From Chlorops oryzae (Eukaryota; Arthropoda; Insecta; Diptera; Chloropidae), in the NCBI GenBank assembly GCA_020466095.1, contig CM035807.1, forward strand, positions 99,320,785 to 99,384,784: a DNA stretch of 64,000 bases, in the 5' to 3' direction. The notes beneath the pieces were generated by a model. The model made no database searches. It had not been told where the DNA came from and was given only the letters and a program-made list of their open reading frames with translations. Shown here piece by piece: positions 40,306 through 52,039 of the stretch (position 1 is the stretch's first letter; the number at the start of each line of letters is the position of its first letter). The position numbers and the translations under genes were made by a program.

Positions 40306-40974
40306 CAGTGCTGCCACTTTGTGTATAATTATACGAAATCTGTATCTTTTCGCCTGCTTCTGTATCTTCAATGTATAATTGGTTTTTCGAACAATTTATG
40401 TATAATTAAGGCGAATTGCTATTTTTCAAACATTTGCTTTTTTGTTAGAAAAATAAGCTGCACATAAAACTGCATCGTCATGCTAATAAAATATCGATAC
40501 GTCTTAGGTGAGCCAGCCTGCTGGTGTAGTTTATCGGCCCTATAATTCTTTACCGACTAATTACAATATATGAGGCAAAATCTTAAAAGAAAAAATTACC
40601 GATTTAAATGTAAGGGCTGTCTTCAACTTCAAAACTTGGAAATGTACTGTGCAAGTTTGAAAATGGCCATAAAAGTACTTTGGGAGATAGGGTAAATGAT
40701 AGTGGGACTCATGCAGCTTCGCAAATTGTGGGAAATGAGAAATTTGTCACACATCTGACAAAATTTTTATGAAAAATTTACGATGCGAAAAGTTGCGAAG
40801 GCATTTGCGAAGCTGCATGAGTACCACTAATGTGTCTAGCTGTGCCATCTGTAAGATGTTTTATTTTCCCTTGTGTATCTTTTATGTAGGTATAATTCAA
40901 AAAATTATATGTATAATTTTGTTTGAAAAGAAACATTTTTGGTATAATTTATCTAAGACTTGGTGGCAGCATTG
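40306..40974. mobile_element. Putative DNA transposon relic with TGTATAATT subterminal repeats
   Basis: Ends CAGTGCTGCCAC and GTGGCAGCATTG are inverted. Near both ends the motif TGTATAATT (or GTATAATT) recurs at least six times, and CTGTATCTTTTCG/GTATCTTTT recurs three times. Clustered subterminal motifs are typical of hAT-like elements, where transposase binds them. No clear 8-bp duplication. It abuts the inverted-repeat element that begins at 40977. Confidence 0.5.
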
Positions 40975-40976
40975 CG

Positions 40977-42806
40977 AATGAGCAAAGAACTGAAGCAAAA
41001 TTCAATGAACTGCAGTGCTGCCAGGTAGCTCCCTTTAAAAAAAGACTCCTTAGCTCCCACCAGATTCAAAATGTTCCCCCTAAAGTGTACCCCAACAGAA
41101 AAATACGTAATACATGAATATTCTTCTCTTAAAAAAAAAAGTTAATTAAAAATTATTTTTTCCATTCAATTGAAATCATTATTTCCTATTTTGATTTTTG
41201 AATGTATATTTTTTAGTTCAACCGATTTTTCTACTAATTTCGGTTGAGTTCTTACTTTATTTTGCCAGTAGTAAAATTCGGTAAATTTCGGAGAATATCA
41301 GGGTAGTCTTTTAGCTAACGGAAAATTTCCTTTTTTGGGTATGAGATTCAGCGTTAAGTTGGTCTTTTGTTGAAAATTGACAGTTGTCATGAATTGAAAA
41401 TTGTTAAAACGCTTATTTGAATTAATACATGATAAATTGTATATATTACAGGATTTTCATAGCTAAATACAGGTTTGAATTTCTGGCAGGATTTCTCTTG
41501 AAAAAATTGGATAATCCTGCGAAATACAGGATAAATAGGAGCATTAGATATGCCGTAAATACTTGCACATTAAAGGCAAGACAACCACAAACAGTGTGAA
41601 AGGGATTATCGAAACAGACTCGAGGTAGCCCCAACAATGGCCCTGTCGAACCCATTTTCTTCTTACACATACCGATTTTCGTCAAGATAACTCAACTCCT
41701 GATCGTTTCTAAACATATTTTGTTTGGCCTGCCTCAAATGGTTATAGGTATAACCAAAGACCTTATAACTATCAAGATGTGTAATGCTCATACATTTGAA
41801 AATCCATACGAATTTTCGTGGTGGCTCTATTAAAAAGCCACAGCTTCCTATTTGAGAGCGAAACAAAAAAAGTTTCAGGTCGCTTACAGTCTGGTATACC
41901 TTGTAAGCGGTAGGCACTCTGATTTGGTTACCAGAGATTTTGTCTAACTAGTATTTATGAATCAAAGAATAAAGAACATATTTTTTGCTTATTTATTTTC
42001 GTAAAAGAAGAAGAAACAGAAAAGTGTTAAAATAGTTGTCAAAGTGCCGCAAAAAAAAACGCAAAAAAATTAATAAAAATGTTTAAATGTTTTGTGGAAA
42101 AAGCATTAAACGAACTGTCAGGAGGTGTGTAAAAGGGCACATTGTTCAGTTAATCAGTGATGCCAGCTTAGAGGTTTTCCCCCTAGATTTAGGGAGTTTT
42201 CCTACTTTTAGGGGGCAGTTTAGATGGAACAAATTTTTAGTGGCTTGTTTGCGGGAACAAATTTTCCTAGGAGAATTTTAGGGGTTTATAATATGTAAAT
42301 ATACGTATGTATGAACAAATAATGAGCAAAATTGTCTTTGATACAGAAAACTCTGTCAAATTTGTTGTTGTTCTTTCCGAATTACTTTTGTTCATTTCGA
42401 ATATGTAATGTACCCCAACGGGAAAAGGTAAGCAAAGTTAGTTAAACATTCAACATAAATACCCATTACGTTAGCAATGAATTTTTGTACAGCGATGTCC
42501 TAGGAAAATCGTGCATTACCATTGTAATTGAAACTGTAAGCACATGTCAATTTGGTTGTTGTTGGTAGAAAATATAACAAAAATCTTCTACTCCTTACAA
42601 TTCCGATAACCTGGTAATGCATAGTTCCACTTCTTTGAATTTATAAATGAATCGTTAAATTACAAAGTTCATGTATTACGTATTTTCCCGTTGGGGTACT
42701 CTTTAGGGGGAACATTTCGAATCTGGTGGGAGCTAAGATTTTTTTTAGGGCGAGCTACCTGGCAGCACTGCACTTCATTGAATTTTGCTTCAGTTCTTTG
42801 CTCATT
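40977..42806. mobile_element. Long inverted-repeat (foldback-like) element next to TXNDC17
   Basis: About 135 bp at 40977-41115 is repeated inverted at 42670-42806, with landmarks AATGAGCAAAGAACTGAAGC, CAGTGCTGCCAGGTAGCT, TAGCTCCCACCAGATTC, TACCCCAAC and ATACGTAATACATGAA. A transposon-like terminus CAGTGCTGCCAGG lies 36 bp inside each outer end (41013 and 42770), sharing its first bases with the neighbouring element at 40306. The interior has two minus-strand open frames (41446-41685, 41663-41917) that could be transposase debris but match nothing I can name. The right arm ends 85 bp before the TXNDC17 start codon. Confidence 0.75.
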
Positions 42807-42891
42807 CTAGTTTATGGCTGTGAAGCTTTTGAAAAATACTTTAAGTTTTGCTTTGCCGTACTCTACACAAAAGAAGAGCCTAGCGGTGAAA

Positions 42892-44359
42892 ATGGTAAAA
42901 ACAATCAATGTTAAGGGCTACGAAGAGTTCTCCAAGTTGGTCGAGGAACTGGAGGGTAAATCTTCAGAACCAATTTATTGCCTTTTCAGTGGTGGCAAGG
43001 ATGAGAATGGGTTAAGTTGGTGTCCTTACTGCGTCAAAGGTAAAGTTTCTGAATTCTGAATATTTAATATAATACATTAATAAATTTAATAGCGGAGCCC
43101 GTTATCCATGAGGCATTGGGTAAGGCTTCGGAGCAATCTACTTTCATACATGTAGACGTTGGCGAAAGAGCATAGTAAGTACCTAATACAAAATTTTTTA
43201 ATTTGTAACGTTATTAAAAAGGCATGAGGGTCCAATCCGTAGTATAAAAGGGGATGAGGGACCAATACGTTGTATGAAAGAGGACCAATACTGTGACGAG
43301 TTGTCTATATATGTATATTCGTTTATCGCATAAGCAATTAGAGGTTTAGATAAGATCGTAACCTATACTTGACAAATGTTAAATCTGTTTGCGTTTTTTT
43401 TTTTTTTATATAATCTGTACATCACAATGTATATTGCTTTTTCTTATCAATGGACTTGCACTAAAGTCGAATCTTTGTATATTTAAGTCATAATTGTCAA
43501 TCTTCCTTGATTCCTGATGCAGAATTTTTTCAATTGACCAATGGAAACTGTAGTTTTTACATATTTCATACCAACTTTTTTATTTTCTTTCTGAATCTTC
43601 CTGCTCAATTCACGTTAGAAACCATTCCTGCGTTCCGGTAGAAGTTATAAATTTGTTGATGCTTGTCTGCGAGTCGATAAATTTAAATTGGTAGCCACAG
43701 TTTATTCGAAAGAAATAGACGAAAACACAACAACTGAAGAATTTCGGATTTTCCTCAAAGGAAATTGTTATAATTGAATTGTCTTCTTTTCGATGGTACT
43801 ACTCTTTGAACAAGGCTTAACAGTCGAATAATTTTTAGTTCACTATGTTTTTATACGTCATACAGGGACTGTTCAATAACTGCTAAGAATTAATTACGTA
43901 ATTATTTCAGTTGTCGTTAAATTTCACTTTTTTCTTCCATTGCTGAAGAGCTTTTTTGCGACTTCGAACGACATGCATACGACGATAGCATGAGATTTCT
44001 TCTAAAGATTGGAAAAGATTTATAAGAAGTTATTAAAAAAGGTTTCGGGTTGTTAATCTGAATTAATTTTGAGAGCTGATTTGCGAGATCTGAGAGCTGA
44101 AATCGATAGCATAATCTATAGAATGTCTAAGCGTAGGGTTATATATTGCAATTTGGATTCGTTTGCGTCACTCGATTGAAAAATTTAATCATCTCTTATT
44201 TTCAGCTGGAAGGATCTGAATTGCCCTTTCCGTAAAGATCCTAATACACATCTTGTTTTCCTGCCGACCTTGCTGAAATGGAAATCAGCTCAAAGACTCG
44301 ATGGTGAGAGATGCTCGAACCATGAACTGGTGGAAATGATGTTCGAGGATGATGATTGA
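42892..44359 (+). CDS. TXNDC17: TXNDC17-type thioredoxin-fold protein, three exons
   Basis: Exons 42892-43039, 43093-43174 and 44206-44359, all with GT-AG introns and consistent phase, give 127 residues, close to human TXNDC17 (123). Family landmarks: GYEEFSKLVEEL near the N-terminus, FSGGKDENGLSWCPYCVKAE with the redox motif, EPVIHEAL, VDVGERAYWKD and LPTLLKWKS (cis-Pro loop), ending in VEMMFEDDD. TXNDC17 (TRP14) is a cytosolic disulfide reductase fed by thioredoxin reductase. The usual active site is WCPDC; here it is WCPYC. An in-frame ATG at 42814 would add 26 residues (KNTLSFALPYSTQKK) that could be a mitochondrial leader, but the family start is the one chosen. An inverted-repeat element ends just upstream. 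Confidence 0.9.
43190..43310 (+). repeat. Short tandem repeat in TXNDC17 intron 2
   Basis: Two to three copies of a unit like GGATGAGGGACCAATACGTTG with TATAAAAGG lie in tandem. No coding role seen. Confidence 0.45.
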
Positions 44360-45852
44360 ACGTTGAAGTGATTATTCCAAACGATATAATTTTGTTCCTG
44401 CAAGACTATCTGCGAAAATTAATGTATGAAATTTCTGTGGTATTTCCTTAAATTATTTTCAGATGTTTTTCCGAATTCTCCTTTGTTTTGAACCAAATAC
44501 ATAAAATACGTACAATATACAAACATACAAAAATAAAGGGCTTTGGGGCTTTTTCATTTAGTTTTCTTGCCGGATGAAATGTAGGAATGGAATGAAAGGG
44601 ATGGGTAAAATCTTAACTTTTTCTTTGAAAAGTGAACGTACGGTAGTGTTTTTTTTTTTACCGCAACATTCCCCGTCATTATTTGACGGTTTATTGAAGA
44701 CATTTCATTTTGTGCTCAATCGAATCCTGCAAGGAAACGGATTATATATATATATATATAATTATATAAGTGTATAGCAATGATTTTAATGAATAGAGAT
44801 GGATATTCAGATGGTATAAATAATAGCTTTCCATTTCATCTTCAAACTTCTTAGGACTTGATTTTACTCATAAATTTCCAAAGAGAGTTCAATCGTTGTT
44901 CTCTTTTCAACTGGTATATTTTTTTTACAGGCCTTCGGCTTGCAAGTGCTTTAAATATGCATTTAATTGGAGTTCATGAAGGATAGGAACTAAAGCACGT
45001 CCACTGTGTTGTCTTCGATTGTGATTGATGTGCATAGCCATTCAAGAACACATAATAACCATTTGCTAGGAAATACTTATGCATATACCATAGACTCGAC
45101 GGAATGAGAATGCGGATTATGAATTTCAAAATCAAAAGGTGATATTACGCGTGCTTTGGAAAAGTGAAACTTTATTAATAAAAGTCTCCGCAGCCCGACA
45201 ATCAAATCACAATCAATTAACTATTTATCACGAAATTCAGTGATAAGCATTTTGTAGAAAGCAAGCTACACGACTTCACGTTGAATTCATATTTTGTTTG
45301 TTTGTTTATTTACTCAACCAATCTAATGTATTCCAATATTTTAGCTTCTGTGCTTAAGACTACGACAATTTTGTGAGTTCTGAATTGAATGAGTTTCAAG
45401 TACGAAAAGAAAAAAAGAAAAAAGAAAAAAAAAAAACGCGTGCTTAAATAATTCATTAATGTTGAAGCCGTCGAGGAAAGTTTTCTACAGGCAAAAAGAG
45501 AGCAATGAAATTCATTTTTTCACACATTTTTTCCGGGAGAGCAATGTGTGTTAATTGCCCTGGTCATAATTTTTCGGAGTTCCGGAGCGCGGCCAGAGCT
45601 TAAAATCTTTTAGCAAACACTTTTCACTTCATTTAAGCAGTCATGCAAGCGCATCTATCGCAGTCTACTTTCTTCGGTCTTCGCGACATCTATCGTGGTC
45701 TTCTTCGTCAGTTTGCAACTCGTAATTCGCCCTTCGCGACTGTCTTTATTCGCGCTACGAAAAATCCCTGAAGGATTTATTGTAATGGAATGGAATTAGT
45801 CTGAATGTGTCTTGCGTGAAACTCGCTCACATGCGTTTCGGATTAATTGAAA
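44360..45852. other. Intergenic region between TXNDC17 and the chitin-binding gene
   Basis: The first few hundred bases should be TXNDC17's 3' UTR (AATAAA at 44531). The region ends with the promoter and 5' UTR of the chitin-binding gene. A (TA)n run lies at 44744-44760. No further gene seen. Confidence 0.4.
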
Positions 45853-48800
45853 ATGATTTCCAATAATATTCGAACGTTGTTAATTTTGCTTGCAATATTT
45901 TACTATTCGGAAGGTAGAGAGTTATATTAGAGTACCTCCTACTCATTAAAATCCTTTTTATTAAGACTAAAACAATCATGACAATCGAATTTTCAACTTG
46001 AAATTCTCGAATAGTGAAGAATTGGTGATTAATTTAAATGGTGTATTGATGGAATTGCATCAAAATTTAGAGAATGCATCATGCTGTGAAAGATTTTGAA
46101 ATTATTGCATGAAAACAATCAGAAGATTTGTGACACATTAAAATTTTTGGTTACGTTTTTCATAATAAAATATGCTTGGCATCTTAAAAGGGTAAAGGCT
46201 TGAGAAATTATTTTGCCAAATTGGAAATCTTGTTGCGGGATTCTGTAATTGCTTTGAAAATAAAATTTTCTCAATGAAAAAAGCTTATTATTTTGCTTTC
46301 TGAAGCATTTTAAGGTCATTAATAATTTCGAGTGGCCAATAATAGTGAAATCATGAAAATTTGGAAAAGTAATTTTTGGAAGTCCTGAGAAATGTGTTTT
46401 TTGAGATGAAAAATTGGCCTATTTTTTTTATAAAAAAAAAAAAAAAAATTGTTTCCTCAATAAAATATTTTAGTCTTGCAGTTTGAGGCAAGTCGATCAA
46501 ATTAATTTTTTTTTTTTGTTCGTAAGGCTGAAGAATTCAATACCATCCCTCATTTTTGGCACAATTGAAATGAAAAATGTAATTGGCACTGTTTACATAG
46601 GGTTAAGGCCTCCAACCCCGGTATCGTGGACCTCGAAATACCGATATCCCGCGCTATGCGGAACTATAACTGCGGGATCCGTGGGAGTGGGCAGAATTTT
46701 AGTTTGCTCTGAACCAATTTTAATGGTAAATCTTTCCTACATAAGATGCCGAGATATTTGACTGTCTGAACTTTCAAGCCTGCCTACAAGTCAACCTATA
46801 TGCCTCTCTCCTATTAATACGCAAGTACAGTCGATTCTGGATATAGCGATTTAATTTTTGCACGTCCTGTTCATTGTATCCAGATTGTTCGTATTAGCGA
46901 GATTGAATGTTTTGTTCATTATTTACAAGCCCGTTGAGAGAAATTTAGGGCCCGCGGGGTTTTTTTTCGGGGACCCTCTCACAAAAATGTGCGACCAAAT
47001 TAAAAAGTCCTATGCCAATTGTGTGCCCCTTCAGAAAGTTCGGGCCCGGGGACAATATTAAGAAAAGCCCCTGTAACAAAAAAGCGTTCACTATTTCCAG
47101 CTCTTCATTATTTCAAGGATTCGTTATATCCTGATTCTACTGTATAAAGATGGTAAAGGTTAGGTTAAGAGAGAGCAAATATAGGTAGAAAATACCAACT
47201 CCAAAAGGTGCACTTAGTAGGTGAACCTGAGTGTATTGTTTGTCTTGAAGACAAAGAGACCGCATTTCATATGAATGTAATGTCCTATATAAGCTGAGAC
47301 TCAGAGTCTGATAGTCCTCCTAATGTGACGATAAGCTGAGGCTTGAGAACTTTTTAAATGTGCTCTCCTTGATAAGGATGGTTGGGGGAATATTAGAACA
47401 AACTAACTTAATAAGACGAGATGGTACAATAGATCTATTTGGGTGACAGTGCATCTAATTCGCCAGACGGCGTAACCCATAAACTTAAATGAATATATAT
47501 AAATGGAACAATAACTTAGTCCCACAAAAAAAGTGTTAGATCCAGGGGTCTCACTATGTATAAAATGTTTTTTTGGGGTTTCTGATTCCGAAATTTGGAT
47601 TCATTTATCTCCATCGGGTTTAGGTTTTGCCATAATCCCGAAAAAGTTTCCCGGAAAATCGATTCAAGTTGCATTTTTGAGGGTATGGCAAAACTTAGAC
47701 CTGATGGAGCTGTGTGGACCTACATTTTGGACCCCTGGGTCTGACCCTTTTCATTTAGTGGGACCGTTTAATTATTTCGTTATGACTCTTTACCCATTTC
47801 TTAAAAAAAAAAAATTATTTTTAAAATGAGTTTAATGTCCAATATATGATTTCAGGCAAAGCATGTCCCGAAAAGACGCGGTCCCATCAAACCAGGTGCG
47901 AAATTTACTTCAAATGTGTTGAGCTTCCAACAAAAACGCACGTTTGGGTGCCAGTGAAATGCGACAAGGGTCTTGTATATATTCACAATCTTAAGATGTG
48001 TGCACTTCCTGGCGATGACTGGGAGTGCACGCTGGGCGATACTCGCCCTCAGCGATTGAATGTAGAAAAGCCTCAAAAAATTGGGAATAAGGAGACCGAA
48101 ATATACATCGTCACGAATGGAGAAGAGGAAAGTAATCATATCGAAAAACTCGATGACGGACAGGTTGAAGTCGTTTTAAAATCAGATATTCGAGGCAATT
48201 CCGAAAACGATGAGGATATCGATGCGTACGAGTCGAGTGGTGACGGCATAGACTTCTCCGAGGGATTTCTAGAAGCAACGAGCAAGGATAGCACTGATCC
48301 AATGAAAGAGAGCTCTGAAATAATTTTGCCTGCAGCACAAGTTGAAGCCACAAGTCAACAGCCATCAACGATATCAACCACAAAAGTTGATCCAAGTTTA
48401 ACGGCACACCTACAGCGTTTATCGCAATTGATCGATGGCCTCAAGAAGAAATACCAAGATCGTGAACACGAACAAGCCGATCTCTCGCCAGATCAATTGA
48501 ATGCATTCCTCGCGCACTTCAATATCAAAAATGAATTTAATACTTTAGCTTCGGGGCCGACCCAAAGTGATAGTTATGAAAGTGTTTCATTAACCTCGAC
48601 GGTATCACCACTACTGGCCAATTTCAGCAACGAAAGAGAGCCGACCACCCAAATCTTGAAAGTGAATAGGACTAATTTGAAGCCCGAAACAAAAGTGGTC
48701 CTGACGAGCTCGCTTCCCAAACGTTATGGATCAACCGGTTATTCGAACTCGCAAATTGTTGTCAATCGTCCTGGGGGCTCTGTGCTATTCAGTTTAACTC

Positions 48801-50681
48801 CTTACGAGAGCAACGGTCATTATGTGGAACAAACAGCCGAATATGACCGAAGTTCACCAAAAATTTCAGAGGATACCTTAAAGACTGTTTTGGAGCTATC
48901 GAAGCAAATGATCGCAACGCAAAATGTCCCAAAAATAGCTCCAAATCCAACGTACTACGCTCAGCCAATTATACAACCATTCATCTTGCCGCCTCCGCCA
49001 TACTCGTCAACGAATCCCTCTAGTAACAATAATAACAACGATCCTTTCTCAAATTACTTCAGCGCCGCATCCAATTACTATACCAACTATAGAGATCACT
49101 TCGATCGACCGCCGAACTCCTCCAACGGCAAAAATCAAAACTACAGTCAGAAAAAGCCAGCTCGAACGTCCAATAGCAGTGGTGGTGGTGGGCGGAGGTG
49201 ATGGCTATAAAAGTAAACCGCCAACCACAATCATTCATAACAACGTCCATGTAGGAACTGGAACTGCGGCCTTAGGAAGTGAAAAGGAAGTCATTGACAG
49301 TTACGGTCAAAGCTTGGAATTGTATCCGCCATTGCCATCAGGAAGTGTGGGCAACACAAACAGTGATTACAACTTTCAATTGTCTCAGAAATATGAAAAT
49401 AATCAGCTTGTCACTACATCAAGACCCTATGGCGCTGCACAGTTCCCGTCACCATTCGAAAATGTTCCAAGCACAACCATCCGACCACCATTCGAATTTC
49501 AGGCCACTCCAGAGACAATTGCACACTTTTATACGCCAAATCCACACTTAAGTGAGAGCAACGTAAACTCTCTTTTCCTGCCACCAAATCGTTATCCAAC
49601 ATTAAATAGTTTCCACGAAAATAGACTGGGGAATTTACACAGCGCATACCAACAACTAGAATCCTCAGCGTATCAGGGCGCCAACAAATATTCCCCGTTT
49701 CCATCGCATCCAAATTCAGAGAAAATGGAGAGCATGGAGTCTGAAGATCAACAAGAATCATTTTCCAGTAACGAACCCAATTCGATGCAGTTTATGCCCA
49801 ATGGCCAATCATCCCAAATGTCCACTTATTCAACTAGTGGTAACAAGAATCCATATATGTTGTCCCGGCCACAACAATCAGGCTATGGAAATACCCTAAA
49901 CAAGCAGAAATATCCCAACTTCGCTGATAGCTCACAACTGGTGAATATCGGAGGAAATTTCATCAGCTTCGAAACGTTTCAGAATTCGATACTTCCGCTA
50001 ATGGGAGAATCAAGCAACAACAATTTGGGCAACATTGAAGTCATAAGCTGCCAGGCAGGCGTACGACAACCCAATATCACGGATTGCAAACGCTATTACG
50101 TGTGCAGCAAAAAAGATGGCAAAGTTCTATCGTATTCCTGTCCCCCCTATACGGCATTCAACGAACAAACGCGAATTTGTGATGCACGCACCTATGCCAA
50201 TTGTGCTCCAACTTCGATGATGGCAAACAGATACACCGTGTCCGAGAATAAGCGGTTGGAGCAAGAGGCGCAAAAGCGTCGTGAAGATGCAATCAAAGCC
50301 CAGCAGCTAGCGAATGTTCTGCAGCAATTCAACGGTCTAAACGTGAAGCCGCAGTACAGCGTGGCTCCAGATCGTTTCGAGACTGAGACGGATAATGCCG
50401 ATATGCTAAATACCTATGTGCAACAGGCAGCTGCTATGATGGCAGCAGCAGCAGCAGCAGCAACAACGGAGCGAACAACAACAACGCAAACGCCCAAGAA
50501 GAAACGCAAATATTATTGCAAAGAGGGCGACAAAGTGCCGGATCAAACTTCCATTTATAATTACTTCATCTGCTACAAGAACGCCGATGGCATGATGAAG
50601 GGCCACAAGATGACATGCACGAAAGGACTTCTATTCTGTCCAATGACAAGAATGTGTACATTGGCAGCAAAGTGCTCCTAG
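45853..50681 (+). CDS. Secreted protein with three CBM14 chitin-binding domains (frameshift at about 49190)
   Basis: Exon 1 (45853-45913) encodes a signal peptide, MISNNIRTLLILLAIFYYSE. Exon 2 (47856-50681) joins in phase 1. Three six-cysteine peritrophin-A domains are visible: right after the signal peptide (ACPEKTRSHQTRCEIYFKC...), at about 50046-50205 (ISCQAGVRQPNITDCKRYYV...) and at the C-terminus (YYCKEGDKVPDQ...). Between them lie Ser/Asn/Pro-rich, low-complexity segments, and an alanine run encoded by GCA repeats. Such proteins bind chitin in cuticle or peritrophic matrix. The reading frame shifts at the GGT/GGG run at 49181-49195: frame 2 stops at 49201, while the next frame continues to the true end. 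Total coding length minus one base is exactly 962 codons, so one extra G is the simplest reading. I do not recognise the orthologue. Confidence 0.85.
46828..47142. mobile_element. Tigger/pogo-like MITE
   Basis: Inverted ends CAGTCGATTCTGGATATAGC and its imperfect complement ending GATTCTACTG, with TA on both flanks (46826-46827 and 47143-47144). It is related in its end sequence to the element at 14446. The GC-rich interior (GGGCCCGCGG, GGGCCCGGGG) may be unrelated cargo. Lies in intron 1 of the chitin-binding gene. Confidence 0.65.
47157..47500 (-). repeat. Possible LINE 3' fragment with GGTTAGG-type tail
   Basis: Starts with GGTTAGGTTAAGAG, the inverse of the CCTAACCTAACC tail seen after the LINE fragment at 8391. 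The rest does not translate into a recognisable protein, so this is a weak call based on the shared tail only. Confidence 0.25.
47534..47745. mobile_element. Short inverted-repeat element
   Basis: GTTAGATCCAGGGGTC on the left is matched by GACCCCTGGGTCTGAC on the right (two mismatches). About 212 bp, noncoding, in intron 1 of the chitin-binding gene, 110 bp before exon 2. Confidence 0.5.
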
Positions 50682-52030
50682 ATAGACCTAGATCAAATGT
50701 GTTCACGAACAATTGGGGGAACGAAATATTTAAAATTTATGCATTTGGGTTTTTAATTAATGAATTGGATTGCCTAATTAGTGAATTAATTATTTTATTG
50801 TTATGTTAATTTATTTTTTAAATTATTTATTTATTTAATTATTAATTTATTTATTGAACAAATCGAAAATGTAGTAGAATCACAATTTTACGAATCAAAC
50901 AAATCCGTACGACCGAAAATTCAGATAATTGATTTCCAAAAATATTCAAAAAAAAATCCTAAAATATTCAAAAAAAAAATGTCAAAAATATAGAAAAAAA
51001 TCAAAAAATATTCAAACAAATGCAAAAAATTCAAAATATTCAATCAATTCAAATAATTCAAAAAAAATTCAAAATATTCAAAATCCGAGCTCTAGTGATA
51101 AGTATGCCTCGGAATTTAAATATGTAAAGAAATGAAAAAAAAATTCAAAAAAATATTCCAAAAATATTCAAAAAAATTTAAAAATATTCAAAAAAATGTC
51201 AAAAATATAGAAAAAAATCAAAAAAATGCATCAAACAAATGCAAAAAATTCAAAATATTCAATCAATTCAAATAATTCAAAAAAAATTCAAAATATTCAA
51301 AATCCGAGCTCTAGTGATAAGAAAGGTGAGACGCGGGGAAATTTCTTCCCTACCCCTTTTCCTTCTCATTTAAATACCTCATCGATTATTTCGAACGAAA
51401 AATTGTTTTGTGGAAATTGGTTAATAGCTCAGTAATTAAAGCCGTGAAGTATGACTTCGTATAATCGAGATACTACTGTATTCAACCGATTCAATAAGCT
51501 AAATAAGTAATTGGCTCAATAGCAACGTGTGCACATGCGCCTTGCGAATAAAAATTGCATTGACCATAGCAGCGATATAAATATTAAATTCATAGGTATA
51601 TGAAAAATTTTCTTATTTCGCAATTACTTCAATAAAGAAAATTTCACTTTAAAACTATAAATTAGGCTTTTGCACAACACAACATTTCCCAGCTACATAC
51701 ATACATACATACTTCACTTTGCAGAATGGACTAACTAAAAAGAACTTCGAGAGCGAGAGTTTATAGCTCGAAAGGCCAAAGAGTTCATAATTATTTTAAG
51801 TTTAATTACTTTTTCCAAATGCCACTGAGGCTCAAAAGTGCCCGTGTCGCATTGAAATAATTAAGTCATATTCAGGCGCGCACAGGATTCAATTTGGGGG
51901 TTCGCAGAAAATTTTTCTAATATTTTTGTTTTTATTTCGTAAAAAACTTACAAAATATATAATTAAATATATTTACATAAATATTTTACATTTTTATAAG
52001 GTGTACAAAGTAAAAAGTATTTTCGAAGGA
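50682..52030. other. 3' flank of the chitin-binding gene with AT-rich tandem repeats
   Basis: AT-rich sequence after the stop codon. The ATTCAAAAA-type repeat block at 50935-51325 is listed separately. No gene seen; a run of ACATACAT occurs at 51700-51712. Confidence 0.4.
50935..51325 (+). repeat. ATTCAAAA repeat block with a direct duplication
   Basis: Built from ATATTCAAAAA-like units. A segment of about 120 bp (50975-51100) is duplicated at 51194-51321; both copies end in AAAATCCGAGCTCTAGTGAT. Low complexity, noncoding. Confidence 0.75.
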
Positions 52031-52039
52031 ACTATTCAA

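Noticed and set aside
41446..41917. Two minus-strand open frames inside the inverted-repeat element as a named transposase
   Set aside because: They are consecutive and could be transposase debris, but I could not match them to a specific family with confidence, so they are mentioned only under the element.
48111..49250. Several minus-strand open frames within the chitin-binding gene
   Set aside because: Shadows of the plus-strand coding sequence, which has signal peptide, CBM14 cysteines and splice signals.
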